Part shown: positions 1 through 11,411 of the stretch, piece after piece
How positions within the stretch are numbered: position 1 is the stretch's first letter
Layout: each line of letters starts with the position of its first letter
Assembly (NCBI GenBank): GCA_965153455.1
Contig: OZ234503.1
Location: 5,084,001 to 5,148,000, forward strand
Source: Sphagnum compactum
Taxonomy: Eukaryota > Bryophyta > Sphagnopsida > Sphagnales
Length of the DNA: 64,000 nt
Direction of reading: 5' to 3'
The notes under the pieces: generated by a model
Told to the model about the DNA's origin: nothing
The model's database searches: none
What the model saw: the letters and a program-made list of their open reading frames with translations, nothing else
Program-made: the position numbers and the translations under genes

Positions 1-582
1 TCATCCAAAAATTGGATTAAGTCTCTCAAATGGATGAAAAAATAAAAAAATAAAAAATTTGTTGGCAAGTTTAGATAAGTGCCAAACCTATGCCCTAGGT
101 TCAAATTTTTTTTTTAAAAATGAAAAATAAAAAGGGAGGTCTGGATTGGACCCCCCGACCTTCTTTATCCCAAAGTTATCACAAACTTCATGAACCTCCC
201 AATCTTGCTGAGCTTGGCAAGTTTGGGGGAGGTCCGGGTGAGCTTGGAGGTCATAGTTCCTATCGCCATCACCACCCCCCAACTTTTTACTTTTTCTTTT
301 CCTTTATCCTTGGGTTGCAGCTCCTCCTCCTTTTCCTTTGTTGTTTATTGCCTCTAGTGGCAACTTCAACAAACAAGACAAACACGAGCACGGAGTTCTT
401 CTTCGTACCTTTTTTTTTTACTCCCACACTATAGTCGTAGTTGTGGTGTTAACAATGACACCGACCCCCAACACGAGGAATTTCTTCTCCTAGCCACCTT
501 TGCTCCTCCTAAGCTTTACAACTATTGTAGCTGCAACTTACACCCACATGAAAACAAACAACAAAAGAAAAATGAAGAGGTG
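1..582. other. AT-rich intergenic start of window, no gene seen
   Basis: There are short open frames on both strands, but they are low complexity (proline-rich and phenylalanine/leucine-rich stretches from C- and T-runs) and resemble no family I know. Nothing functional is supported. Confidence 0.5.
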
Positions 583-1008
583 TGGTAAATACATAATTTC
601 TAATCCTATATTCTAGTCTAAAATTTGGACTAAAATGCAATAAAACTAATATTAACAAAGTCTGCTAATTCAAATATACTTAAAACTAGTTTCAAAATTA
701 AAATCCAATAATGAAAATATGATAAAAACATCAAAACAACAAAACTCTAACTATGGAAATAAAGCTTTTCCAAAAATCAAAGTATATTTCTCTCATATTC
801 CATTAAAGCTCCATGTTCTACAATGATACAATGGTACTCATGTCTTCCTATTCTCCCAAGATACTCCTTCACAAAAAACATCCTATGTTTTATTCAAATT
901 CAAATGGTGATAAAAACTAAGTATTTTAGCTAGTTATTCCTAAAACAGTAATTAAGTAAATAAAAATATACTAACTAATAATTACCACAAATAACTACTC
1001 CCTTAACA
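583..1008 (-). repeat. LTR of gypsy-like element (3' LTR, minus orientation)
   Basis: The stretch beginning TGGTAAATAC and ending CCCTTAACA is closely similar along its length to 45272-45669. On the minus strand it reads TG...CA. The base run just outside its right end reads GAGTGGGG on the minus strand, a purine-rich polypurine-tract candidate, so this is best read as the 3' LTR of a minus-strand element whose body lies to the right. The flanking 5-mers (578-582 AGGTG and 1009-1013) do not match, so no target duplication supports an intact insertion. Confidence 0.7.
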
Positions 1009-1390
1009 TTACCCCACTCATACTCTAAATTATGTCCCAAAATTTTGGATAAAAAATGTATTAAAAAAGCTAAATGTGTTGCTATTTCTGATCCTATGAT
1101 TCAAAAATTTGAGTTGTTTATTCTACAATCTACTCTATCTAACTATAGTTTGTCCTTCTTATACTTCATATCGAAGCACTATCTAATTCTCTACTATATA
1201 CAAAATTTGTTGTTCTTTTGATGTCCCTATTGACAATTGTGCAATTGTTTGTTGATAGGTTGCTCTCTACTCTTGTGATTGTAATTTTATTATCATTTAT
1301 AGCTGCTATTATAAGTATAGATCTAATGTGATCTGATTTGACCCTATTATTGTAACTTTGATAGAACTTGCAATTGTTGATTTGATTATA
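1009..1390. other. AT-rich interior of decayed LTR element
   Basis: No convincing reading frame. By position it is the 3' untranslated part of the minus-strand element ending in the LTR at 583-1008. The only clear signal is TTATA at 1386-1390, the left target duplication of the next LTR. Confidence 0.4.
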
Positions 1391-2222
1391 TATCGCAACC
1401 CCACTTTGACGCAAGTGTGAGGATGAAACTCACACTCCCAAAAGTGGGAACTTGGAGTCCGCCGGGGCTCCTGAAAATTCAGAGCTTGATTGCAGGGGTC
1501 AAAACACCTTGCATTGAGGTGTTCTTTATACCGTTGGAAAGGTCTTGAAGTGTACATGTCGAAAATGGCCTCGCATGATCCATTCAGACATCTGTAGCAT
1601 AAGTTATGGTCAAAAGAAGGGCCGGGAGTCAAACTGGCAGTTTGACTCCCGACCACTAAAAGTCGAGAATCGACCCGATCCCGGTGTGTGCAGGTAGAGT
1701 GCGACACACTATTGAAAAGCTCTTGAGGAGAGCTACAAGTTTGCATTAGACTTCATCCCATTCGGAGGTCTGAGCCGGGAGTTATGAGCTTCCAAAGTCC
1801 TGGGAGTCCAAACCGGGAAAGTTTCGAGACTTCTCCTTCGGAGTCTCGGGACAAAAAGCCATTCGGATGTAGGTGCCATGGGCAAACGCAGAGAATACTA
1901 TATGGGGGAAGGTGGTGGGGAAGGTGGTGGCTTCCCCCGAGTCCGGGCCGTGGTGAGTCAAGTGAGTCCGTGTTGCCCGTGGCTTGTCCCAACACCAAGA
2001 GTGTTTTCGAATATGGTCTAACCAACTTGTTGGTTGGATTTGATGCAGGTTCGAGTAACTAAATATGTTGTCCCTCTTCCTACTCTAATCCCGGAGCTTT
2101 CAGCACGCCCCTCTCACCTCCTTAGTGCTGGAAGCTGAGAGCGGCACCAAGTTCCAACTACTTCTGCTCTTTAATATAGTTGGACCCTTTTTGGGTCTAA
2201 CAAGGAACTTGGGGCCACATCA
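1391..2222 (+). mobile_element. Solo LTR, 'TGTCGCAACCC' family, with TSD
   Basis: Starts TATCGCAACC (canonical TG mutated to TA) and ends GGCCACATCA. It is flanked by a perfect 5-bp duplication, TTATA at 1386-1390 and 2223-2227. The body aligns throughout with the LTRs at 15233-16108, 16466-17314 and 37587-38506: the block about a jump in temperature-like text is absent, but the GACTCCC/GGGAGTC palindromes, the 'actatatggggg' TATA-like block and the stretch before GCGCATCA are shared. There is no internal region or second LTR, so this is a solo LTR left by LTR-LTR recombination. Confidence 0.85.
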
Positions 2223-3598
2223 TTATAGATCTGATGTAATATGAATCTGATCCTATTGTTGTAGCTTTAACACAAGCTTAATTGACCTTATTGATCCTCC
2301 TAAATATATGTTCATTAGGTTGTATCTATTCCCCTATTTTTGTGGCTGTAGATGCATAATCCTAAAAACTCACTTCTTGCAAAATAAATTTTATTTGTTT
2401 TAGAATCTGTTCAGCAACCTCTCTCTTAGGGCTATCCTTCCTCCTCTGAGGTCTCCTAGCTCCTTTGCTACTTTTATACATGATGGTCCTACTCCATCTG
2501 TATCCCCTTTGTCTTCTTCTTCATTTGAAGTCTTTGGTTCTAGAGACAAAACTAAAGGCTCATACTCAAATGATGGCATAACTTTTTCCATTTGAAAAAT
2601 CCTCTGTATGTATAACCTTTCATTCCTCTCATACTTTTTGCAGACTTTCCTAATATCTTTCTGGATAATGTCTTGAACTACATCCAACCATAAGTTTGCA
2701 TCTATTTCCTCCATTAATGGTGCCTTGAGCTTTACCTGAAATAAAGTATTATACTTTTTGAATTCATTATTTTCTATGAAGACAATATCATAATTGAAGG
2801 GTTTTTTCTTCTGAATTTCCTCTTTAAGTTTGTTTAATTTTTCATTAAAGGCCATTTGCTTCTAAAAATTTATGTCCATCTGTGCATGCCTTTGGTCAAC
2901 TTGTTTTTGTATCTCATTCTTAGCTTGATATTATTGGCATTGTCTATTTTGCGCTTGTCCACCTCCTTCTACTGCTTCAAGAAAGTTTCTTCCATGTTCT
3001 TGTAGTCTTTCTGAAGTTTATTATACTCTATATTTAGAGTATCCTTCTCTTTTTAAACCCCATTAATTAGCATTTTTCTCCTTTAATGTTGCCTACAAGG
3101 AATCTCATTTTATTCTAATGTTCTCCAAATCCTTGTTCTGCTTCTTCATGTTATTGATCTTCTGTCTGGCTACTTGGAGTTCTACTAATACCTAGCTATT
3201 CTCATTATTCCTATCCTACAACTTTGTTTTGAGCTTCTACTCCTCCAAAGCTCCATTCAAATTTTGAATAGATCTATTCTTTCTCCTCTATAATATGTTT
3301 GTTTTTGATCTCCAAATCAGAAAGTTTAAGCAAAATATTTGTCATCTGTACATTATATTTTGTTGACTATTGAAACATAGTAGCAACATTTGTGTGCTCG
3401 TCTAATTCTACTTCTATCCTTCACACAAACCCTAGTGTATGAAACCTAGGAGTTTGACCCCTGGAACTTGTACCTGATGAACCTAGATTCTTGTGTGCAG
3501 TCTAGACTTCTCCAAATACACTCATGCCTATTACAAAATTTGGTCTTGAATGCAGCATACCTTCATTATTATGTGGTGATGGAACAAATTGTTGTACT
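2223..3598 (-). pseudogene. C-terminal part of decayed coiled-coil ORF of a retroelement
   Basis: An open frame on the minus strand (2400-2855, 151 codons from an internal Met) is rich in Lys, Glu and Leu and ends in an acidic EEEDKGD segment. Upstream on the same strand (about 2860-3500), conceptual translation keeps Lys/Glu/Gln-rich coiled-coil-like sequence broken by many stops. The sequence continues across the E1 insertion at 9027, since the flanks share TSD GTACT. I do not recognise a catalytic motif. It is probably the non-polymerase ORF of a large non-autonomous LTR element; the link to the LTR at 583-1008 is inferred from orientation. Confidence 0.45.
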
Positions 3599-3994
3599 TG
3601 TTGGAAATTACAAAGGTTATATGCTTCAATTGCTACAATCATAAAACTATGGCTTACAACAACTAACAAAGCTTGAAGGCTTTATGTGCACTCAAAAACC
3701 ATAAAAGAGAGAATGAAAGACTCCTCAAAACCAAACCCTTATATACTATCTACTAACCCTAAAGTAGCCGCCACTTAACCCTAACCTAGCCGCTGCCTAA
3801 CCCTAGCCGCCACCAAACCCTAACCCTAGCCGTCATCAAGCCCTAATCCTAGCCGCCGCCAAACCCTAACCCTAGCCGTCACCAAGCCCTCTCAAATCTA
3901 CCTATGTCTTTGATTGCTTGCAACACTTATCTACCACATTGTTTCTACCATACCATTATCTATGTTTCTAACATCTACATCATAATCTTCAACA
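3599..3994 (-). repeat. E1 3' LTR with telo-box minisatellite
   Basis: On the + strand it runs TGTTGGAAAT...CTTCAACA. Around 3763-3885 it holds a degenerate ~23-bp minisatellite made of CCCTAA/AAACCCTAA steps separated by AGCCGCC-type spacers. Next to it is TTATATAC (TATA box TATATAA on the sense strand), so the array lies in U3, immediately upstream of the promoter. Confidence 0.9.
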
Positions 3995-6900
3995 CTCCCA
4001 CTTTGCAAGTAATCTAAGACTCCCAATCCCATGCTTCTTGTAAGGTTTTGATGCCGCTCCTTTGCCAACAATGCCTTTGTCAACACATCCGTCACCATAT
4101 CTTGAGTTGGGCAATACTTGAGGCCTATTTCTCCACTCTCCAACTTCTCTCGAATGAAGTGGTGTTGTATGTCAATGTGCTTTGTGCGAGAGTGGTGGGT
4201 AGGGTTCTTTGCAAGTGCAATGCATCCTTGATTGTCACACATGATGTTTTTTGCTCCATTTTGCACAAGCCCCACATCCGTCATCAACTTCCTCAACCAT
4301 ATGGCCTCCTTGGTGCATTGACTAGTGGCCATGTATTCGGCCTTCGTGGTAGACAAGGCAATTGTAGGTTGCCTCTTGCAATTCCATGAGACCACTCCCA
4401 CTCCAACAAAGAACACGTACCCCGTGGTGGAACGTCGCTCATTTGCATCTCCACCCCAATCGGCATCACAATATCCCCTCAAACTAACATCTTTGCCTCC
4501 GAGGCACAATTTCAAGTCCAAAGTGCCCTTCAAGTACCGCATGATGCGTTTCACGGCCATCCAATGGGAAGGACCAGCCCTTGACATGAATTGACTCACC
4601 ATGCTCACCGGGAATGCAAGATTCGGCCGTGTGCCCACCATGGCATACATCAATGATCCCACCGCCGCCTTGTATGGAATGCCTTGCATCTCCTCTTCAA
4701 TGCCTTGAAACTCCTCCTCCGTGAGCTTTAAGAGCTTGGAATTCATATCAAGTGGAGTTCCAATGGGCTTGCACTCCTCCATGTTGAAGCGCTTGAGTAC
4801 CTCCTCAATGATTTACTTTGGCTAATGGTTATGGTGCGGTTCGCACGGTCTCTCTCAAACTCCACACCAAGGCAATAGTGCAACTCTCCAAGATCACTCA
4901 TATCAAATTCATCTTCAAGCCTTGACTTCAACCACTTCAAAATTCTCACATTGCTTGCTAAGATGATCAAATCATCCACATAGATGATCACTATCAACAA
5001 GTACTCACCCGTTTGCTTGACATACAACGAATGGTCCGCTTGGCTCCTAGAAAAGCTTTCGTGGGTGAAGAACATGTCAATGCGTTGGTACCATGCTCTC
5101 GGTGATTGCTTGAGCCCGTACAAGGACTTCTTCAACTTACACACGAGGTGCTCCTTGCCATCTTGCATGAATCCTTGCGGTTGGTCCATGTAGATGTCCT
5201 CCTCTAATTCCCCATTCAAGAATGCGGTCTTCACGTCCATTTGGTGGATCTCCAAGTCCATGGCGGCTCCAATTGCAAGCATGCATCTAATGGTGGTGAA
5301 CTTGGCCACCGGGGCAAATGTCTCATTGAAGTCCACACCCTCAACTTGAGAGTACCCCTTGGCCACCAACCTTGCCTTGCGCCTCACGATATGGCCCGAT
5401 GCATCCCTTTTTGTGCGAAACACCCACTTGCATCCCACACTCTTGCGATCCTTTGGAAGAGGCACCAACTCCCACGTGCCATTGGCCATGAGTGAGCCAT
5501 ACTCCTCTTGTATGGCCGCCTCCCACTTGCTTGCATCCTCCGAACGCATTGCATCACACAAATTCAATGGATCATCAAAACAAGCGACATTAGCATGTTC
5601 CACATCTTGTTGGGGTAGGATGTGGTTCTTCCACCATTCTCCAAGCGGTCGCCGCTCCCTCAAGGGGTACCTACGCTCCTCTGTGGGCTGCCTCTCTTGT
5701 TCACCACTTGCATCTTTAGATGGTGTTGAAAGTGTTGATGAACACCCTGGGGTTGGCGGTGCCTCTTGATTCCTTGGATCCTTTTAGGCATCACTTGCGC
5801 CCTCGTCATTATCCACAAAGGGCGATTTGGAAGATGTGTCCACAATCACCACATTAGGGGTCTCATTTCTCCCACTTGGACGCATTTCCAAATCATTGCC
5901 AACACTAGTGCTATCCTCCATGAACTCAACATCCCTACATTTGATGATCTTCTTGGATTGCACACACATGAGCCTATATGCCTTGGTGCCTTCACAATAC
6001 CCAAGAAACAAGCATTTTGTGCCCTTTGCATCAAGCTTACCCCTCTTCTCATCGGGCACCATGGCATACAGAATGCATCCAAACACACGCATGTGTGAAA
6101 TGCAAGGCTTTCTCCCACTCCACGCTTCCTCGGGTGTGATGGACGGCAACGCCCTTGATGGACATTGATTCCTTGTGTAGGCCGAATTCAACACCGCTTC
6201 CGCCCAAAGTGACTTCTTGAGGTTTTGAGCATGAAGCATGCTCCTTGCCATCTCCACAAGGGTGCGGTTTGCACGCTCTGCCACTCCGTTTTGTTGAGGC
6301 CTATACGGTGTGGAGGTTTGCTTTTCAATGCCGTGTGCCTTCAAGAAGCGCTTGAATTCCGTGGAAAAATGTACTCCCCTCCATTGTCCGACCGAAACAC
6401 CTTGATCTTGTGCTCCGATTGTGTCTCCACAAGTGCCTTGAATTCCTTGAATTTCTCCAAGCATTCCCCTTTGGACTTCAACAAGTACACCCACACCTTC
6501 CTTGAAAAGTCGTCAATGTACGTCACAAAGTACCTTGCACCACCCAAGGATGTGGTCCTCATGGGGCCACATACATCCGAATGCACAATCTCCAAAGGCT
6601 TGGTGGCACGCATCCCTCCATCGCTTGGAAATGGTTTGCGATGTTGTTTTCCCTCAATGCACCCTTCACAAACAAATGAAGATGTAGGGCAAGGCATGTT
6701 TCCAAGGTTCATACCACTCACCATGTTTTGGAGCACATGCACACCTTTGACGTTGAAATGACCGAGACGGCGATGCCAAAGCTCCAATGTACCATCAATT
6801 GTTGAAGTTTGGGCCACGTTGGCCACATGCACCTCACACACCTTGGTGAAGGTCACTTGATACAAGTTGCCTTCGCGTAGCGCTATTGCAATCACCTCTC

Positions 6901-8023
6901 CATCAAATGCCCTCACAATGCACTCATTCATGTTGAATTGCACTTTGCACCCACTTGACAAGATTTTGCTCACCGAAAGCAAGTTGGCATGCAATTTTGG
7001 CACATGGAGCACGTCCTTGATTCTAATCTTCTTGGTTCGCCCTTTCACCATCACTTCCACAAGGATGGACCCCATTCCAATTGCCTCAACAATGCTATCA
7101 TCACCCATATGCACGTTGCGTGTTGGAATTACCTCATACGTGTCAAATGCGGCTCTATGAGAGGTCATATGCTTGGTGACTCCCGAGTCCATGATCCACT
7201 TGCATATGGCCTTGCAATGGTCTCCATCCTTTGTTGCAAAGGAATAGTCATCATCGTCCTTGGCTTTGTTGGCATTGTCCTTCTCCTTGTTGTTGTTCTT
7301 GGCCTTGAAGCAAAATCGTGCAATGTGGCCCGGTTTGCCACAATAGTAGCATGTCTTGGTGTCTTTGCGTGTAGATGTGGTCCCTTCTCTTCCTTGCGTT
7401 GACACCATCGCCGCATCGTCACCTTGTGGCTCCTTCTCCTTCTTCATGGACACTTCATGGATCAATCGTGCGGTCACAAACTCCATGGTGAGGTTTTGCA
7501 TGGGCAAGGTCTCCAAGGCGGTGATTAGGTACTTGTAGGAGGGTGGCAAGCTCTGAAGCAAGGTCATCACAACATCTTCATCCCTCACGGGCACCTCCAA
7601 GCAAGCAAGTTGATCCGCTAGCGCCTTGATCTTGTTGATGTGGTCTAGAAGGTCCTCTCCCTCTTGCATCTTGCACGTGAAGAACTTGCGATGAATAAAG
7701 AGGATGTTGGACAAGCTCCGCGTCTCGTGGATGTTGCAAAGTGTCTTCCATGTCTCCGCGGGTCCCTTGCACCTCTTGATGTGGTGAAGTTGACTATCCA
7801 CCAAGTTGATGCCAATGGTGGACATGGCCTTCTTCGCGCGCCGTTGGTAGTCCTTGATGACTTTGGGGTCTGCATCGGATGGTGGAGCCTCCTCGGACCC
7901 TTCGACAATCTCCCAAAGGTCCATGGAGGCCAACACCATCTCCATCTTGAACTTCCAAAGGTTGAAGTTCTCCCCATTGAACTTGTCAATGACTTTAGCG
8001 CTCTCTCCCTCAAACGATGCCAT
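3931..8023 (-). pseudogene. E1 gag-pol polyprotein, frameshifted
   Basis: The start ATG at 8021-8023 opens gag (MASFEGES...). The frame to 6341 holds the gag UBN2-like domain, a CCHC knuckle CYYCGKPGHIARFC, the protease motif DSGVTKH, the integrase HHCC (H..H then CEGC) and the first core aspartates (FRSDNGGEY). A frameshift near 6365 moves to 5784-6494 (QQNGVAERANRT, integrase C-terminal part), which ends in a stop at 5784-5786. The RT frame 4743-5663 has QMDVKTAFLNG and YVDDLI. A third shift near 4815 leads to 3931-4782 (RT end and RNase H: CDADWGGD, KAEYMA, HIDIQHHF). The pol frame runs through the polypurine tract and stops inside the 3' LTR. At least three lesions make it inactive. Confidence 0.9.
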
Positions 8024-8604
8024 TTTGCACTCAAATCCGACCTCTCTACCCACTTATGCACTCAACCAAATGCTAATTAGTACTTAATGAGCACTCTTAC
8101 ATGCAATTGCCTCAATGCACTCTCAAATGTGCTTCAATCACCCGAATGCACCTCATAAACACACTCTAGCCCTTAGAAGGTTCAATTGTGTGCAAATGCA
8201 CCTCCAATCACAAAATTTAGCCCTTAATGGCTCCCACCAACATCAATGCCTCTTCAAACACTCAAAATGCACTCAACCAACTCAAATCAAGTGCTCTATG
8301 AATCAAATGTGCACAAATACCAATGACTCAAATCAAGACTTACAATGTTGGAATGTGCACACATGCACATCCAATTCTTCCAAATACCTCCAAAGAGCAC
8401 CAATCAAGCACTTGTGCACCTCTAAACTCCAAATGGCCTCCAAAACCTCAAAGCTCCTCCAAAGCTCTTCAAGACTCCTCCAAGGCTCCAAAAGCGCCTC
8501 CAAAACCCTCAAAAGTGCAAACTTGCACATGCAACACACACAAACCCTCAAGATCTCTCTCAATGAACACAAGCAATCAAACCTCTAATCATGCAATTCG
8601 CATG

Positions 8605-8619
8605 TGTGGGCCCATAACC
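8605..8619 (-). other. E1 primer-binding site, half-tRNA(iMet) type
   Basis: Directly next to the 5' LTR the minus strand reads GGTTATGGGCCCACA. This is complementary to the anticodon stem-loop of plant initiator tRNA-Met (GTGGGCCCATAACC, anticodon CAT), not to the tRNA 3' end (TGGTATCAGAGC type). The same 15-mer sits at the same place in E2, E3 and E4. Confidence 0.8.
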
Positions 8620-9021
8620 TATTGGAAATTACAAAGGTTATATGCTTTATTGCTACAATCATATAACTATGGCTTGTAATATCTAACAAGGCTTGAAGCT
8701 TCTATGTGCACTCAAAAACCATAAAAGAGAGAATAAAAGACTCCTCAAAACCAAACCCTTATATACTATCTACTAACCCTAAAGTAGCCGCCACTTAACC
8801 CTAACCTAGCCGCTGCCTAACCCTAGCCGCCACCAAACCCTAACCCTAGCCGTCACCAAGCCCTAATCCTAGCCGCTGCCAAACCCTAACCCTAGCCGTC
8901 ACCAATCCCTCTCAAATCTACCTATGTCTTTGATTGCTTGCAACACTTATCTACCACATTGTTTCTACTATCTACCATACCATTATCTATGTTTCTAACA
9001 TCTACATCATAGTCTTCAACA
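8620..9021 (-). repeat. E1 5' LTR
   Basis: Matches 3599-3994 over its length. Its inner end reads TATTGG on the + strand (element terminus ...CCAATA instead of CA), as in E2, E3 and E4. The telo-box minisatellite spans about 8778-8900, with the TATA box (TTATATAC on the + strand) at about 8759-8766. Confidence 0.9.
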
Positions 9022-9026
9022 GTACT

Positions 9027-10898
9027 TTTGGTGGATCCCACTCAAAATCCTATATCTACTCTTTTGTTGACTACTGAGCTTGAGACTTTAGCTCCTTGTT
9101 GGGCCACTCTGATGCTCCTGCCCATTTGACCTATGCTCTTGCTTAGGAGAAATGGGTAGTTTCAGATTAAATTTAGGAGATATGGACTTCTCCTTCTGTC
9201 TTTGATTCTATTATTGTTCCTTCCTTAGCAGTTTTGCTGCTTGTTGAAGATCAATACAGCCTCTCGTTGTAATATCTTCTTGTCTTCTTTTCCCCTTTTG
9301 TAGAGTCTCTCTCTCTTCATCATCATCAAACTAAGACATTAGCACTGCTTTTTTAATTGTCCTAGTCTCTGGTTGTTTCTTTTTTTTAGGAAAGATGTGT
9401 GTAAGGTTCAGAGGCCTTTTGTTCTTAATGAACCTCTCCCTCAAACTATCTTCTTTTTTTGTCCTTTTGAGGCTTATTTGCTTGTTTCTTCTTCTCTTAT
9501 GATTCTACTCCTTCTAATGGAAACCATTTCTGAAATAAGACTTCTAGAACTATGGCAGAATGGCATACATCCTTTTTTGGTTCTTTTTTGGATGTACCCT
9601 CAATCATATTTTTCTAACACTTTCCCATCTGATCAATTCCTTGACTAATTGAAAATACATGATTGTTGCCGAATTAACAGACTCTCCATGATCTGCTCTA
9701 AAGATCATCATAACAGATTTATTGCTAAAATATTGCACCTTATCCTTTTGATAAATAATTGGAATAATGGCAACAATTCTATTAACATATTTTGACCTCA
9801 TCTTTTTCACAACCCACCCTTCATGGGTGTTATATAAATGTCAAGGATTCTATTTACTATATCTGCCAATATTACTCTAACATCAAACATTTATGTTTAG
9901 TCTACCTTTGTTTCTTTTGTATGGCAAATTTTTAAAACTTTTGCCAAGACATGCTTGTCTATTATTCTCTACTCATCCCCCAACACAACCTTGATTATGT
10001 TATGTTTAGGATCCAACTTCCAATTCTTCAGAAATTCAACCAAAATGTCGTGCCAAGGTGTCTTCCACTCAATCTCAAACATGCCTACTAATCCAGCTAT
10101 GTTTGCCCAAGCTTTCTCTTCCTCTCCAGAGTTTGTCCAAAGCAAAATGATCTTTAGATTACTATTGTAACTCTATTCTATTGTAGTAAAAACATACCTA
10201 ACCTTATTATCCTAATGAGTACATACTTTCTTCCCATGTAGATGTGCAGCCATTGCTTGTCAACTTGTTCTTTTCATGTGCTTCTTATTAGGAATATGAA
10301 CTCTCTCTGGAATCTGCTCCTGAGTATATTCCTATTGATGCAATGGCAATTGTTGTTATTGTTGCAAATCGTCCTTTTGCTAGTCTTCCTCAAAATCTAA
10401 AATAGAAATGGGACCAACTTGCTCACTAAGACCTGCTTGTCTTCTGGGCTTTCTAAAGTTATATCTCCTCAATGTTTCCTTATAATCTCTCTCATTTTTT
10501 TTATTGCTTCAAAACCTCTCTCAAACTTGGATATTTTAAAAGATTTTTGAGAAAAAGAATAATAATAAACCGGAGAAGGAAAAGGTAGACCTTTTTTTGG
10601 AGACCTAGACTACAAAGGCAAAGTGTTTGCAAATTTTTGTTGCTCTCTCTTGCTCCTCTTTCAACTTTTGCAACTTCTCTCTAGACTATCTTTGTACTTT
10701 CTCCACAAAACTTTCTTCAACATTCATTCTAGAGACAAAAAACGATTGAAACCTGCTTATAAAAAATGAAAACAAAGAGTTACTTTGGTGTTTGCCTTCT
10801 TTTGAAATGTTATCACCTCGTTTCATGAAGTGATGTTTCATTTTTTGTTTTAGGGCTTGCGTTTTAGGGATTTGTATTTTTTTCAGATTGTTTGACAT
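9027..10898 (-). pseudogene. N-terminal and middle part of decayed coiled-coil retroelement ORF
   Basis: Continuation of the 2223-3598 reading region beyond E1. Minus-strand translation gives recognisable protein-like blocks: 10686-10898 (Lys-rich start), about 9830-10165 (a block with a GEEEKAWANIAG run, then WKTPWHDI and FLKNWKLDP) and about 9230-9700, separated by stops and shifts. I know of no enzymatic domain with these motifs. By position and orientation it is one long ORF of at least several hundred codons, ending near 2400. It could be a divergent capsid-like protein or a captured gene in a non-autonomous element. Confidence 0.4.
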
Positions 10899-11411
10899 TT
10901 GTCATCTTCTGCTTAAATTCATACTAACATCAACATGGGCTAAAATTAATACATGTTGACCAAGGAATTATGTGGTCGCGGCACTGGGTAAATCTAATGA
11001 CATTCTTGAATATGATGACTTGGTGTTGTCTACAATGTACTACAAATTCCATCTGGCCTATGTTGAATCATCAAATAGACAAAAAAAAAATTTGACGTCA
11101 CTATCTTATTTACCCCACAATACAATAACTATGAAATTGTACAACCATGTTTTGGGTATTTGTTCATAACCTGTTGACTTATCAGATTGATTAGGACTTT
11201 TTCCTAATACTATTATCTGATCAATACCAATGGTCTTTGTTTCTCTTTGAACTTTTGAATCTTCATCACATGTTTCTTCCATTTGGTTTTCATCTATGGA
11301 CTATAAAGACTTTTTATCCTTTGAATTTTGAATCCCTTTCAATGTTCGATCCACATATGTATATGGTTTCAACTTATTAACATTGACCAAATATTGGGTT
11401 TGGTTCAAAAT
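10899..11411. other. Upstream part of the decayed element, no gene seen
   Basis: AT-rich sequence with only short frames (for example 65 codons at 10972-11169). Probably leader sequence of the coiled-coil element; no LTR or primer site was recognised before E2 begins at 11412. Confidence 0.35.

Larger units (their letters stand above)
3599..9021 (-). mobile_element. E1: full-length Ty1/copia LTR retrotransposon
   Basis: Complete element on the minus strand. 5' LTR 8620-9021, 3' LTR 3599-3994, perfect 5-bp target duplication GTACT (3594-3598 and 9022-9026), polypurine tract AAAGTGGGAG (minus strand) next to the 3' LTR, primer-binding site at 8605-8619. Coding order gag - protease - integrase - reverse transcriptase - RNase H is diagnostic of the copia superfamily. 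The LTRs are nearly identical except for small indels (396 against 402 bp), so the insertion is fairly young, but the polyprotein is broken, so it is not autonomous. It is inserted into the coiled-coil element of 2223-10898. Confidence 0.93.

Noticed and set aside
3763-3885. CCCTAA-rich stretch as an interstitial telomere
   Set aside because: The units are interrupted by AGCCGCC-like spacers, occur at the same place in every LTR of the copia elements and are bounded by LTR sequence, so this is an LTR minisatellite and not a telomere remnant.
4048-8087. Many plus-strand frames of 60-178 codons over E1
   Set aside because: They are antisense shadows of the E1 gag-pol frame and carry no motif of their own.
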